This document shows positions 22,402 through 35,164 of a DNA stretch of 64,000 nucleotides, in pieces. A program made the position numbers and the translations under genes. The stretch is from assembly GCA_038277395.1 (NCBI GenBank), contig CM076194.1, positions 114,727,417-114,791,416 on the forward strand, given 5' to 3'. The stretch's first letter is position 1. Each line of letters begins with the position of its first letter. The notes under the pieces were generated by a model. That model ran no database searches. It saw only the letters and a list, made by a program, of their open reading frames with translations, and was not told the DNA's origin. Source of the DNA: Dryocosmus kuriphilus (taxonomy: Eukaryota; Arthropoda; Insecta; Hymenoptera; Cynipidae).

Positions 22402-22405
22402 AATA

Positions 22406-22411
<6 letters not shown>

Positions 22412-22450
<39 letters not shown>
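22412..22450. repeat. (TA)n microsatellite
   Basis: About 19 uninterrupted TA units just outside the 5' tip of the preceding element. Confidence 0.95.
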
Positions 22451-22453
<3 letters not shown>

Positions 22454-23349
22454 TAATATTATAACAATTAATTATAATATGTATAATGAACAATTTAATG
22501 TGTTATATTTATTATATTTTAGAAAATCATAATTTTGACAGAAATTATTTGTGTAATTCTTTATAGTTATTTATTTAAAGTGATGAATAAAAATGATATA
22601 TTTTTTTAACATAAATATTTTGATCTTCATAATACCGGAATGAATTAAAGTTCATATCCGGCAAATACGAATAATTTTTCAACTTTCAGTTAGCTCAGTT
22701 AGCTAAGGCCAAGGGATAAAACTACAGTAACATATAATGGAGATGCATGAAAGTTTCGACACCCACCGTATGTTTGCGTTTTGAGAAAACTCATTTTTTA
22801 ACTTCTTTATGCATAAAACCTTTTTTTTATTTTTAATTAACGACAAAATCTATATATTAGAGTCTTATTAAATAAAATTTAGTTATATTATTTAATAATT
22901 TATTATTTTTTTTATCAGAATAGACGGTCTGTCTAGAAACTAGACGATTCGAGCCTTACATTTCGGCCTAGCCACTGGACAGTCTATCTGTGCTGCGCCA
23001 GTGTAGATTCAAGATAATGCATGCCGTCTTATCTCAGGCTTCGCAAAAATGTTTATAGCGTATTGTATTACACATCGAGAACTAAATTCGTTCATTTAAA
23101 ATGATGCTGGAAAATAATAAAAATGAGTCATTAAATAAAATAATCGAATGAAATTTAGAATCTAAATTGTGTTATTCTTTCTTCGATCATTAATTTCAAT
23201 AAATTGAGTGGAGCATTATTTGGTCAGCGCTTAGATCAATATTTCTAAAATCAACATGGAAATATAATCTCGAGAAATGTACTTATATATTTACAATTAA
23301 TATAGGTACTATCTTTGTCTATTAATATATCCCCTCTTTTTCCTAAAAG
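22451..23349. other. Intergenic AT-rich DNA
   Basis: No gene seen. A faint tRNA A-box-like TTAGCTCAGTTAGCTAAGGC lies at 22689-22708, but no convincing B box follows. Confidence 0.4.
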
Positions 23350-23846
23350 TTCTAGAAGCACCTACAGGTTTAAACACATCTGCGATTTAACGTTTTAAAA
23401 CGAAATTCATCAGTGACCTTGAAGTTGTTTTCGAAAAAATCTTTTCTCGCAACTACGCAGCATTATTTCTAGAAGCTTGTAAGAGAGAGAGAAAGATGTA
23501 TTCACCTCTTTATCTAAAATTTCTAGAAGGTTCTACAGGTGTCAGATGCGTCTGCGATTAAACGTTTTGATACGTAGTTTAATGAGATCATCGAGAGAAT
23601 TTCTAGAAGCTTATAGGGGTTAGAAGGGTCGGAGGGGGAAGGGGAGGTTGTTTTTCATCAATTTCGTGTCTCGCAACTGCGTAGTAAATGATATCATCGA
23701 GAATATTCTAGAAGGTTATGGGAGATAGAGGGGCCGGAGGGGGAAGGAGAAGTTGTTTTCGCCAATTTCGTTCTTAGTGACGTCACATTGAACATTCTAG
23801 AAGCTTAGCACGGACATTTACCACTACAGCTCTCGAATTTCTAGAA
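23350..23846. promoter_or_regulatory. Cluster of seven TTCTAGAA (heat-shock-element-like) sites
   Basis: TTCTAGAA occurs at 23350, 23467, 23521, 23601, 23706, 23795 and 23839. TTCnnGAA is the core of the heat-shock-factor element, and the site at 23521 continues to a perfect three-module TTCTAGAAGGTTC. Neighbouring text (ACAGGT...CTGCGATT.AACGTTTT; GGGTCGGAGGGGGAAGG) recurs between sites, so the cluster sits in degenerate tandem DNA of irregular 44-117-bp spacing. Binding function is inference; repeat amplification of an AGCTTCTAGAA word would look the same. Confidence 0.45.
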
Positions 23847-23888
23847 AGCCGGTAAGGTAGGAATTTATATCCAGAACCCCCCTTGTAT

Positions 23889-24104
23889 ATCTACTAAGGC
23901 ACACTGTTTGTAATGCTGTATTTGAAAATTGATTAAAATTAATATTTTTTGAGAAAAAGTCTTTTGATACTTTTTTTTAGTTTAATGAGTTTACGCGAGT
24001 GCTGGATGAGATGAAAAAACGTTCAAAAAAATGTCTAGCCTGTGAATTCAGCGTTCAGAATGGTTTTTCTCCAGATGTACATATTTTCGGGCTGTCGTTT
24101 AAAC
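23889..24104 (+). repeat. Dispersed repeat R3, fragment 2
   Basis: Matches the reverse complement of about 25680-25867: GGCACACTGTTTGT, ATGCTGTATTTGAAAATTG, AGTTTAATGAGTTTACGCG and a shared short reading frame DEMKK.S.K.LAC.FS..NGFSPD. The match stops where the hairpin at 24105 begins, as if that element inserted here. Confidence 0.65.
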
Positions 24105-24275
24105 AAAAAACTTGTTTCGTTTTCTTCTCTCCTCACTATAATATCATTAACATAATAAAACATAAAGAGGAAATTATAGGAGTACGATATATATATCGTC
24201 ATGCTATAATTTTCACTTTATGTTCGATTATGTTAATGACATTACAGTGAAGAGAAGAGAAGACTAAACATGTTT
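24105..24275. repeat. Hairpin element, ~75-bp arms
   Basis: The left arm (24105-24179) and right arm (about 24204-24275) pair through TTCTTCTCTCCTCACTATAAT, ATTAACATAAT, ACATAAAG and AATTATAG. The loop contains the palindrome CGATATATATATCG. No coding frame; it interrupts an R3 copy. Confidence 0.7.
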
Positions 24276-24628
24276 CTTCTTTAAATTAAAATTTAATTAA
24301 CTAATTTGGAGTTGTTTCAAATGGCTTATTTCATATGATTGCCAACGGTCGTTGGCATAAGGGAAGATTAAAAAGGATAGTGCCAACGACATGCAATATA
24401 TACAGAAATCGGGTAGAATCAGAGCATGTGATCACAGCCGTCACTGCTAAACAAGCCAAGCAATAATTCTCTATTTTTTAAATCACACACATGAACTCAC
24501 AATATTCGATTTACTTATGATTCTGAAACCCTTACCTTTGATTCTTTTATACTTTAGTTCTTCATAATTATCGCGGGAAGCCGCACTGACCATTTGAAAG
24601 TCAACATGTCCATTCTACTACATATTTT

Positions 24629-24890
24629 GGACTTGGCTGATTACACGTGAACCTTTATGGCGATGAAATTTTATTGGAACGCATTGTTTTTATCGCGGTC
24701 GGTAAAATAATGAAAAAAAGCTTCCTGACCGACTATTGCTTTTTTATTATAGACCGATCTTGGAATTGGCTGATTTCACGTGAATCTTTATGGTAATGAA
24801 ATATTTTTGGGTCGCTTTGTTTTTATCGCGGTCGGTAAAATAATGAAAAAAAACTTCCTAACTGACTTGTGCTTTCTTGTTATCGAAATT
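24629..24890. repeat. Two-copy tandem repeat, 133-bp period
   Basis: Units start at 24629 and 24762 and share TTGGCTGATT.CACGTGAA, TTTTTATCGCGGTCGGTAAA and ATAATGAAAAAAA. The surrounding 24276-25117 shows no gene. Confidence 0.85.
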
Positions 24891-25117
24891 GTGTTTTAAA
24901 ATGTTCGAGCTACAAATGGTGATAAAAGACAATTGTGTCAATAAAAGGAATGTAAAGGTTAAGGGGCATGTGACTCAAATAAAATCGGAGTTTATGTCGC
25001 TGTTCGACTATTTCTTTGCAGGTTTTTAGTGAAAAAGGATAAATTATTATAATCTCATGTTCAAATGTTGATCGTACCTCAGTGAATCCTAAAAATATTT
25101 AACGAGAATCATTTTGT

Positions 25118-26292
25118 TTGGACAAGAAAATAATGACTGTAAATCAAGCGATAAAGTATGACTGTGATCTCTATTTTTCCAAAAAATATCCAAATCCCCT
25201 CAAAAAAAATATATCCAAATGTAAATTTGGAAGGGAAGAATTACGTTTCCGTATAAAGTCATTGAAAAAAAAAAAAACAAATCTTGCGCATTCGCTTAGC
25301 TGCGAGGTATCAGTGGGCAATACTCGGCAATTCCTGTATAATAAGTCGTTCGATGTACGAGTCCTTTCTCTCGTTTAGTTTCAGTCTTCCTGGACTCGAA
25401 ATTCCCTGGTCCCGGAAGACTGAAACTAAACAACAGAAAGGACTCGTACATCGAACGACTTATTAGACAGGAATTGCCAAGTATTTCCCACTGACACCTC
25501 TCAACTAAGCGAATGCGCAAGATTTGTTTTTTTTTTTTTTAATGACTTCATACGGAAACGTAATTCTCCTCTCCCAAATTTACATTTGGAATGTTTTCTG
25601 GGGGATTACCTATATCGAAATGTAAAGAGCCTAAGTAGCCCCTTTGCCACATTTCTTTGCGGAAGCCGTGTCGGCCGGCAAATGCATCTGGAGAAAAGCC
25701 ATTCCGATCGCTGAATCCACAAGCTAAACCTTTTATTGAACATTTTTTCATCTCATCCGGCACGCGCGTAAACTCATTAAACTACGAAAGTTTCAAAAGG
25801 TTTTTTCTCAAAAAATACTAATTTTAATCAATTTTCAAATACAGCATCACAAACAGTGTGCCTTACTCCACATTTTGAGACTTTAAACAGCGCAATAGCT
25901 GCAGTCACGAAATAAAGGTCTTCCACAAAAATGCTAATTAAAAGAGTGTTTTTGGACATTTTCAAATTTCGAAACTTCTACTGAATTTGCAAGATCTTGC
26001 ACAACAAGAGTAAATTTTCTTTAAAATTTCCGACTACAATTGCAGCCGTCGGAAGAAGTGAAAGTGTACCTTTCCCAAAAATGGACTCCACGACCCGTTT
26101 TTCGTAATATTTCGTACCAAAACAAGAACCCAAAATGATTGCCAACATGTAGTAAAATACCGTCTGATGCAGTAGACTTCATAGATTCAGGTCGTGTTTT
26201 CGAAAATTCACTAACATTTTTTCCTGACAAGCTACACCCTTTCAAACCTCGGGGGTCAGGATTTTTTGTAGCGACAGTAGAATTCTTATGCA
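25118..26292 (-). repeat. Dispersed repeat R3, longest copy, with 180-bp head-to-head palindrome
   Basis: Read on the minus strand from 26292, R3 runs through the segments shared with 19130-19590 and 23889-24104 to a mirror point near 25402. There it folds back: 25214-25392 and about 25412-25590 are inverted copies at roughly 90% identity, sharing CTTGCGCATTCGCTTAG, AAGTCGTTCGATGTACGAGT and TTTAGTTTCAGTCTTCC. Two short frames (26332-26021 and 25763-25548) carry the peptide blocks also visible in the other copies. These may be remains of a coding region, but no domain is recognised. Confidence 0.65.
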
Positions 26293-29200
26293 CTCGCTTC
26301 GGTCGTGCACAAGTCTCCGACTTATGCTGCAAACTTCACACTCAAGGCTATACACCTGCTTTATGCATTTGTATCATAAATTACTATTTTTTAACTGCTG
26401 CAGTTGCACATATTGAGCAAAGTCACTTTTTTAAACCGTTGCGCCTGCCTTTTTCGTTCTAAAATTACTATACTTGACATTGAATCATCTTCCGCTCATT
26501 TTTGACTCGCCTCCAACTCGCCTACAACTCCGATTCGATTCGTCTCTGACCCGTACAGCAAAATTCATACTGGTGTAAAACTGCCACCTTTCCGCAATTG
26601 TAGTACAATATACTATAAAATGTAATATGCTAAAATTTGGAAAATTTTATGCAGTATTTAAAAAAATATTATCTAAATTTTATGATATTTCTGCGAGCTT
26701 CAATATATAAGCCGATAAATTTATTCTCAAATATACCTATATACCCTTAACTGGAATTAAAGGCGTCTGTCGAGATCCCGACAGGCGCCTTCCAAGCAGA
26801 CAAAAAACAGGAGTTATAAGTTTTTTTTTTTTGCTATTGGCAACTTTATTTTTCTTCGTCTCGGTAGTTTGATCCTTGAGGGAGGATGGAAAGGACAGAT
26901 GTAGGAAAATCCTTCTCATACATCTATCTACCTCTGACTTCTGCGCCATTAAAGTTATAAGGTTTATCATTTTTTAGGCTTTTTCTGCGTTTCTTTTGTC
27001 CAATATGTAGTATTATGTTGATTTATTGTTGAATTTTTTTCTAGCAAGAGCCAATAGAAGTAACTCGAAAAATTTTCGAATTAATAGATACAATTTTCAG
27101 TTAATGTTTTATTACTTTCAAGTGGAGATGTAAATATCGTCTCTTTATATATTTTTTTTAGTAAACTCTAAAAAGACCATTTTTATTTGGAAATGGATTA
27201 AACAGCTAAAAACAGTTGACGTACTATGTTTACTTGCTTTTAGAAAATAAACATTCAAAACAGGTTTTCAAATATTCCACTGAAAGTCACCCTCGAGTCT
27301 GACCGTAGCGTTCTCACTCCACTTGGAAAATTGTCACAATTTGAGGGACAGGAACAGTGAAAGCATCCCGCAAGTGGAAACAACATGCGATGGTCAGGCA
27401 CAGGATAAATTTCAGTAGAAAAATTGGTTTTCGTCCGTCCAGGAAGTATCCTCGTTTTTTCATATAATTTATATCTTTTTTCCACCTCGTCTTGTTTTCT
27501 ACACCTTATTTAATTTTAAGATGATTCAATTTTTTTAGAAATATTATCTAATACATATGCATAACTAAAAGCGGGTGGAACTAGTTCAAGTGAGCACAAA
27601 CCTTTCTGATCGGACAAGAGTTCAGGTTCAGTAGAAATAGCACTTTTTTGTAAGATACCATCACCCATACGTTCTTGTATTTTATCTTTAAATATTTCTC
27701 GATTCTCAATCTTTATTTCGCTTTTCCGGAATTTCCTGGAGCCACGGTCTCGCTCCGAACCGCAGGTCTTGGTACATTCATTAAGCAGAACGAGTTGAAA
27801 AAGGGTGCTTTAAAAAAAAAGTAATTCTCTAGGTCCATCAACAAACATCATCCATCTCTCCGAGGTTCTTGCCTTCTCTCCTTTTTCTCTCTCTACTACT
27901 CCTGTCGTCGATCCCAGCCAGCAGTGGCGTAGACCTCAGTGGAACTACCCTCAATTGAATTAATATTAATCGTAATAACAATAATAGTCTAAATTAAAAT
28001 ATCGAAATCGAAATCCAAATCAAAAGATTCTGAAGATATTCAGGTTAAAGTAAACGAAACGGAATTAAGTCAAGAACTGACCATCTTTAAGAAGTGTATC
28101 GTTTAAAAAATGTTTTAAAATTTTGTTGGAATATTCTGTAATTACGCATGGAAAGCAAAATACGAAAGACAAAACTATGAATGAAAAATTGGGAAAGATG
28201 ACAATATGACATAATATTTAAAAATATCTCTCCAAAATCCACAATAAATACATACAGCCGCACCACGCCGATTTTTATTCGGCGCGACACCATGAAAAAA
28301 TTTCATCGTTACTATCTCAAGTACGGTTTGGAGACTTCTCAAAATATTATCAAGAATGTTTAACTAACTTATGCCATAAATTAAAAAATGCCGATTTCGT
28401 CTTATTTCAATAAACAAACGGAGCCAAATTTGACTTGAGTTAATCTCAGCTCATGATTCGTGATTTTTAGCATAAGCTGACATGAGTTAAAAAAAATTGA
28501 GCTAGCTAGAATTTCTACAGTTTGAGTTCATTTGAGTTTTACTAGCTTCATTGAATTTTGAAGTTAATAGCACATTTAGATATAAAAACGTACCACCAGA
28601 ACATGCATTTGCATTTATATTTGACGGAATGATTTTGTTTTCCTTATAAAATTATTTAAGACCCGAAAAGTATAATTTTTAATGAAATTTGGAGCAATGC
28701 TTTCATCACAAAATCAATTTATTTGATGGTCAAGAATCAATTTAAATATTTTTAATTAAAATCAACTTACAGAAAATATGTGCACAGAAAGTGATTTTTA
28801 TAATTTCCAAAATCAGAAGTAGAGAGCAGCAGCTAATGAGCAAGTTATGATGCTCTTTGAGGTTAAGTTCAGCACACACACACACACGCACGCACGCACA
28901 AATATTTACGAATGCAATGTCGAATGTTTTTTTTGTTTGGTTAATTAAGGCAATTACTTTAATTTTATGACGAAAAGTTTGTTTTGTGTGTTTCTCTTCT
29001 ATCATGACAGCTGAAAACGACATCAAAATGACTGAAACTCAAAGTATTTGGCTCTAAATGTAATAAAACTTTTGTAAAATTGATCTTTTGCCTCTTATAC
29101 CGAACGATGCACATATGTCACAAATAGGTAAAGTTAGTTAAAATACACAAAAATCTTTATTTTTATACTATACAGAAGCTCTTAATATGGTGCAAACAGC

Positions 29201-30119
29201 CATTTTAATGCTAAAGTGCCGAAATTCTAAAAACTTCGCCTTTATAGCTTTGGTTTTTAATTATAGGCGAAATATAACCGCGAAAATTTTAAAGATGAAT
29301 ATATACGTTGATATCTTATTTTACTGAAATTATGTATTTAATTGTTAGAAAATTATGTTTTGTTTGCAAAAATAAATAAAAATAACAGCGTGCCGCATTA
29401 GCCAACAATGTAGGATAACTTGGAGCAGTTGTTCCATATTACTTTACTGCAATTTTCCTTATATTTAATTTGTAATCGTGTGTTTTATATTATGCGCGCG
29501 AAATCAGACGTTGCTCCCTACTTTATCTCTTTGTTTCAATACACCAATGTCGTAGGACTTGTTTCAATTTTGGATTACATGTACGTTTTATCGTGGAAAT
29601 GATCCTATATGAATTATAGCATGTATTCCATATATATAATTATTTCTACATATCATCCTTTAATTTAGTCGGGATTGACTGAGTCATGACTAACTTGACT
29701 AATATCTAGCCCTAACGGTCGGACGGATACCCGGTTGAAAGTAAAGGGGTTTTGACTCGGATCTATGAAGCCCTAAAAATGTTACTAATGGGGTCATTTC
29801 CACGAAAAAGTGGACATGAAAATTCAAAAGAATTAGACGAAAATATCAACACCCAATGCTAGGGGAAGTTAGATTTCTGTACTCCAATCAATAAAACTGG
29901 ACATAACCTTTTCATTGCGAGACTTAGGGACACCATTAATATATCATTCCCTATTGAAAACTCAGTCGCATTCAGGAACTTTTTACCCATCTTTGAAGGA
30001 TGAAAAAACTTGGTTCGCCGCGCCACTGACTCAGCTTTCCTGTTTCCCTACACCCATACTTCTACCCTCCAACATTTCAGCCTCCCACCTCACTAAAGCA
30101 CACATACACCGAGAACAGT
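26293..30119. other. Long stretch without a recognised gene
   Basis: Contains a strong short hairpin at 26760-26791 (arm AAGGCGTCTGTCG, 6-base loop, one wobble) and a CA/GCAC dinucleotide tract near 28873-28900. Otherwise only short chance frames are seen. Confidence 0.4.
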
Positions 30120-30772
30120 GAGCTCACCCACAATCGAGGAAAGCTTCGCTCCGCGCGACCGGCGCCGGCGTGAAGCGCATGGAAGCTTTCAACCCGAAGG
30201 TGACCGAAAAACCCCGAAGCTTCCCGAAGTGGCGTTACTGGACTCGGCTTTCGACTGACGACGTCATGTCTGCGGAACCAGCCTCCGCCGCGAAGCTCGC
30301 CGCCGAAATTTTTCTAGTCGGTTCATCAGGCTTCCGCACCTGATGACATCCGGTCGGTGATGTGACCCCGCGAAGGCAACTCGTTCCTGCTGTCATTATT
30401 CGCGCGCGTCGTTGTCGACCGTGGGGTGTGGTGTGCTGTGGTGTATTCAGGATCGCTCTCGCAACCCCTTTTGACCCTTTTTCCCATTGCCTATTTTCCA
30501 TTATTGTCCCTTGATCCTTTTCGAGGCAAGACATCATGGCAGACAAGACTGTGTAAAATTGGGTTACAAGAGTGACTCTAGAGTTCGGGAAGCTCGGAGG
30601 CCCGATGGCCTGATTCGCCTTTTCATGAAGCTCAACTGCCCTGACTCGTTGAGTGAGTATTATTACCAGACAGGGATTGTCAAGAGGGGAAAGGAGAACG
30701 AAAAGACTGACACGTTATCGAGAACTCGAGATCAGAGTGCGGATATGAAAAACACCACTTGAAAAGTGTGAT
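30120..30772 (+). other. CpG-rich block, candidate promoter/first exon of a host gene
   Basis: GC and CpG content rise sharply against flanking AT-rich DNA (GCGCGACCGGCGCCGGCG near 30157). A Kozak-like ATCATGGCAGACAAG occurs at 30533 but the frame stops after six codons unless spliced. A longer frame runs through 30487-30762 and contains GTTGA|GTGAGTATT, a strong donor-like site near 30650. No domain is recognised and no downstream exon was found, so a promoter with a 5' exon is an inference from composition. It does not match any repeat in the window. Confidence 0.3.
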
Positions 30773-33700
30773 GCTCTCTAATCTGAAACAGTCGAGTATG
30801 TGGGATTTTGGATATACTAATAAGAGAGAAAAAACCTTCACAATGATTGGGGTGGGCTGAAATTATTTTTATTTTTTTATTTTTCGAATCAGGTGAAAAA
30901 GTAGTATTCTTTTCTATATGTAATAATAAGTATATGTGATTTTTATCAGATTTTTAAAACGTTAACTTCGCAGTCAGCATTTCTATTAACTTCTTCCTGG
31001 TAAGAATTCATTTATTTCATATGGGAATTGTTTGAAAACCTCTTCATTGTGAAGAAAACTTGTGGTGGTAATTAAGTTAGGTATACCTTTTCAAAAGTAA
31101 ACAAAGTTAAAAAGTCGTTAAAATGTCTTTTTTTAGCCATAGTTTCTTGTGATTATTCGCAACATAACATCGCATAAAGTCCTTTAAAAACCCCAGAACA
31201 CTAAAATAAATGACATGTTTACGCTGAATTAAAGGGATATAAAGTACTATTTTGCAAGATTATGAAGTTTTCGTGTTTTTAAAGCAATAGCGTAAGGTGT
31301 TTACATTAATTTAAGAAACGTTTGCACGTGTCATGACAAATTAAAAAATGATTTTTTTTTTAAACAACACTTTCTACTTATTAAAACAGAATAGATATAG
31401 TGCTTCACTTAATAATTTTTTATTTCATGTAAAGAATATTATAATCAAACTAAATATTTAAATAAAAATATGACTGCGAAAAAGTCATTGAATCTTCTAT
31501 TGCATACCTCTAGCTAACAAAAACATGTGAGTAATTGTGGTCTTAGATACAATCAGCTTAACTGCAAAAATACTAGCATTCAGGATGAATTACAACATTA
31601 CACAATATTTTGCAAGTTGAACGCGTGCAGAACAACCATTTATCTTCGAAAATCAATAATTACTCCCATGTTATTATGAATTAGATTTTTCTATGTATTT
31701 TCACGATTTAATATGCTGATTCAAATAGTTATTAACATTATAACTGATTAATATATGCTATTTGTAAAATAAATGAAAATTAAAAGGGACAAGTTAATCG
31801 GTATGATGTTACGTACGCAATCGTGTACCGAGAGAAATTTCCCATATATATAAAAAATAATAGAATCATCTAGAGTTACAAAATTAGTAACCACGCCCAT
31901 TTTCAAAGTTAAAGCTTCGAAAAACGCAGGTTTCGATAAAATGTCGTTTAAACTTCACGTGCTTTTATTTTGTGAAGTGCATATAGGAAAGATAATTGAA
32001 AAAACATACACATTTTCGTTTACATTGAAAACGACGATTTAATGTTGCTTCTAAATATGTAAAAATATTTTTCCTGTCCTTGGTAGAAAAACTAAAATTG
32101 TTATTTCAGCTCACCTGAATAATAATAATTCCGAACAAACAGAAATTAATCCTAAACTCTCAACATCTCTACATTTGTACATTTAACATATCAGGATTGA
32201 GTTGTACCAATAAAAAGAGAGCTTTAAAAGGGACAGAATGAGCTGAGAATATATATATATATATAGAAGAATATAATATATAGAAGTTAAGAATTCCAAC
32301 CAAAACATTTTTTTTTTTCTTATGCTAACCTTATTTAATCATAAGAAACAAAAATGTTTTGGTTGGGATTAAAAATTTTTGAGAATATTCTAAAAGTCAA
32401 ATTAAAAAAAAACATGAAATTGAACTTGAGAAAATCTTTACGAGTACAAAGAAAGCTTTTCGAGAAAGGTAATGAACAATGAACATCTTCTCTAATTTTG
32501 ATTGATTTGGTTTTAGTGGTTGTGGACTGATCGTTGACTAGATTTTACTCTTCCATTAGTTTTATTTACACTCCGAAAGAGCTTCTTGTAATTCCCCTTC
32601 GATTTTAGTCGAAGAGACACGCAATGTAATCGAATTTGTAAAAGGATATTTACAACTTCAACATTGAAAGAAGTATAAAATTCTGCCACCCCGAGCTGAT
32701 TGATGAATGAAGAAAGGGATTTTACCCACAAAAAAGCCTTCTTATTAAAGAAAATCTATACGTCACGTGATAAAAGGCTTTGACTCCCGCGGCCCACGCA
32801 TGATAATCCATTATGTCCCCCCACTCACCCCAATAGTATTACGTATTTCTTGAATGAACTCTAAACAATTGTTTTTTAACGTAATTTTTAAAACGACTTT
32901 GATCTCAAAAAATATTTTTTTTACAAATAAAAACTGACGTTCAGCTCTTCTCTAGAAATTCCGTTGAACTCATGATTATTACACGGGAGACCGGATTTTT
33001 TAATTCCCAACCAGAGAATCAATCTTGCCAATGGTTATTGTTTTTAGATAAAAGGCAAAAAATAAAATAGTAGATTGCCCAACTAGAGGAGAAAGGCAGT
33101 GACTTCCGACGAGCGAGAAGTTTGCCGCACGAGTGAAGCGAGGGTGGCAATCACACAAGTCAAGAAACTGCCTCTTCCCTTGTCGCGCACTGCATTTTTC
33201 ACAACAACCCAGCTGAAAGTTCAACTTTTATTTAGGATATTTAGGCATTTACATTTCTAATATTGACAAATGATCAGTTGAATAGCTAAAGGGCCAAAAA
33301 CTCATAGTCATAGCTTTAAAGGCACGCAACTAAAAACTTGGAAATTTATGATAATTTTGGAAATTTTTGGAAATTTTTAGAAATTTTGGAAATTAATAGA
33401 AATTTTGAACATTTTGTAAATTTTCCGAAGGTTTGGAAATTTTAAAAAATGTTTTAAATTTCCACACGGAGAGACTTTTAATCGTAAAATTTGGTAATAC
33501 AGTATTTATTTTTACAAAAAAACAATAGCAAACCAAAATATAGTATCGCATTTGCAAATATTAATATTTGGAATACTAAATTCTGAATTTACTAATTATA
33601 TTGGAATAAACCAAAACAAAGTCTCTTTAATCCCTAGAAAAAACTGTGAAGTTTGCAAAAGCAAATAGGAAAGTCATGCTTCCTGTGCAAATAGAATTGC

Positions 33701-35164
33701 CATCGTGTTTTGGAAAAAGTGGAATCTTTCTCCTAATTTTTCCTATTGAAAATAGGAAAAACTTTTATCTTCCCAATTAAAAAAAAATGCACATTTTGTA
33801 GATCATAGATTTTTTCATAGTCATTACAATATTTGGTTAGGTATATATAGACAGTATAAACTGTTTTACATAATTATATTTATTTAAATTACCGTTGCAC
33901 ACATTATAAGTTTTATACATTAAGCATGCATATTAAAACATAAGGCATTTATACGATATGATAAGCTGAAACAGAAAACATTGTTTTAGTAGACAAAAAT
34001 GCAGGCTGGAATTTTACACGAGTCTCAGGGGCTGCAGCAAGAATGACTGTCCCCTGTGCTAAAACGAATTATTAGAATTGGAATTTCATCGTTCTTATGA
34101 AGTAAATACTAAAAAATATGTATTTTTAATTCAAAGAGTCTTAAAAATAAAATGATCAAAATAATTAAATTATTTAAAACAAGTTAAAAGCGATATAAAT
34201 TTTAATCTTTAGATTACAATCAAATGAAAAGGAAATTAAAAATAATTTTGAAATGCGGTTGAATTTAACCTACTGATAATAATTTTTGTATTAAACTTTT
34301 TAGTTTTAAATGTTAAAATCTGAAACTAATTATGGAAGATTCAATTTTTAAATATTGGGTTTAGAATTTTCCAAAAACTTTGTTTTTTACTTTAAGAAAA
34401 TTATTGCATGCGATTTGAAAGAAAAAGATATTAGAATTAGACATTGAGAACTATATGAATAATTAAAAATTTTAATGATATTTAAAATGTTATTACGTAG
34501 GTTTTTCTGATAATAAAAAAAATTGTTGAATCGAACTCTAGAAAATTGTTTAAATTGGTAACCTGCATTTTAGAATCGAACACGATTGAAAGAAGAAATT
34601 CAATCAAGAAACATGCATACAAATTTTTGAATGAAAATAATTTATTGACTTTAGTAAATCTATTATTAAAAATAATAAGCAATTCTAAATTGAGTCAATT
34701 TGCTTTTCCGGAAAAAAGCTTTTATATAAATATTATATAATTATATTATATAAAATTATAAAATTATATCATCTAAAAAACTTATAGATATTGTTTATAT
34801 TAATACATTTTTGGACCATCCTAACATTACATCCAATTCTTCGCAATATAAAAGTGTCCGTCTTTCAATTTATCACAGTACAAAATGACAGCAGTATTAA
34901 GATCTGTTTCTGTTATAACTTGCCTGTGAAATTCGGTACTCAAAATTTTATAAGCTCGAAGATGAAGATTTACATAAACGTCAATCAAGCATTGATTTTG
35001 CAATTAAAAAAATTGTCGGTGTCAATCAAAACAATGAAATGCACAAAATAAAATTGTGGACCCAATTCTGAAAAAGTTACGATTAGCCTGTATCTGTTTT
35101 TGTCCTTTGTCTATTCCTATTTCAAATGGGAATTTTTCCAAAGCATTATTTCACAATACGAACT
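30773..35164. other. Intergenic AT-rich DNA
   Basis: No gene recognised. A hairpin (32296-32324 with 32340-32366; arm CCAACCAAAACATTTTT) is a possible small foldback remnant. 33360-33470 is low-complexity GGAAATTTT. CACACGGAGAGAC at about 33462 resembles the tip of the MITE at 58129, without a matching second end. Confidence 0.4.

Noticed and set aside
22689..22775. Possible tRNA with TTAGCTCAGTTAGCTAAGGC A box
   Set aside because: The downstream GTTTCGACACC is a poor B box and no cloverleaf can be drawn.
26760..26791. Strong GC hairpin resembling an intrinsic transcription terminator
   Set aside because: Intrinsic terminators are a bacterial feature and the setting is eukaryotic; no bacterial gene is nearby. 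Kept only as a hairpin within the surrounding region.
33462..33500. CACACGGAGAGAC as a second copy of the 58129 MITE
   Set aside because: Only about 10 bases match and no inverted partner or TA pair was found.
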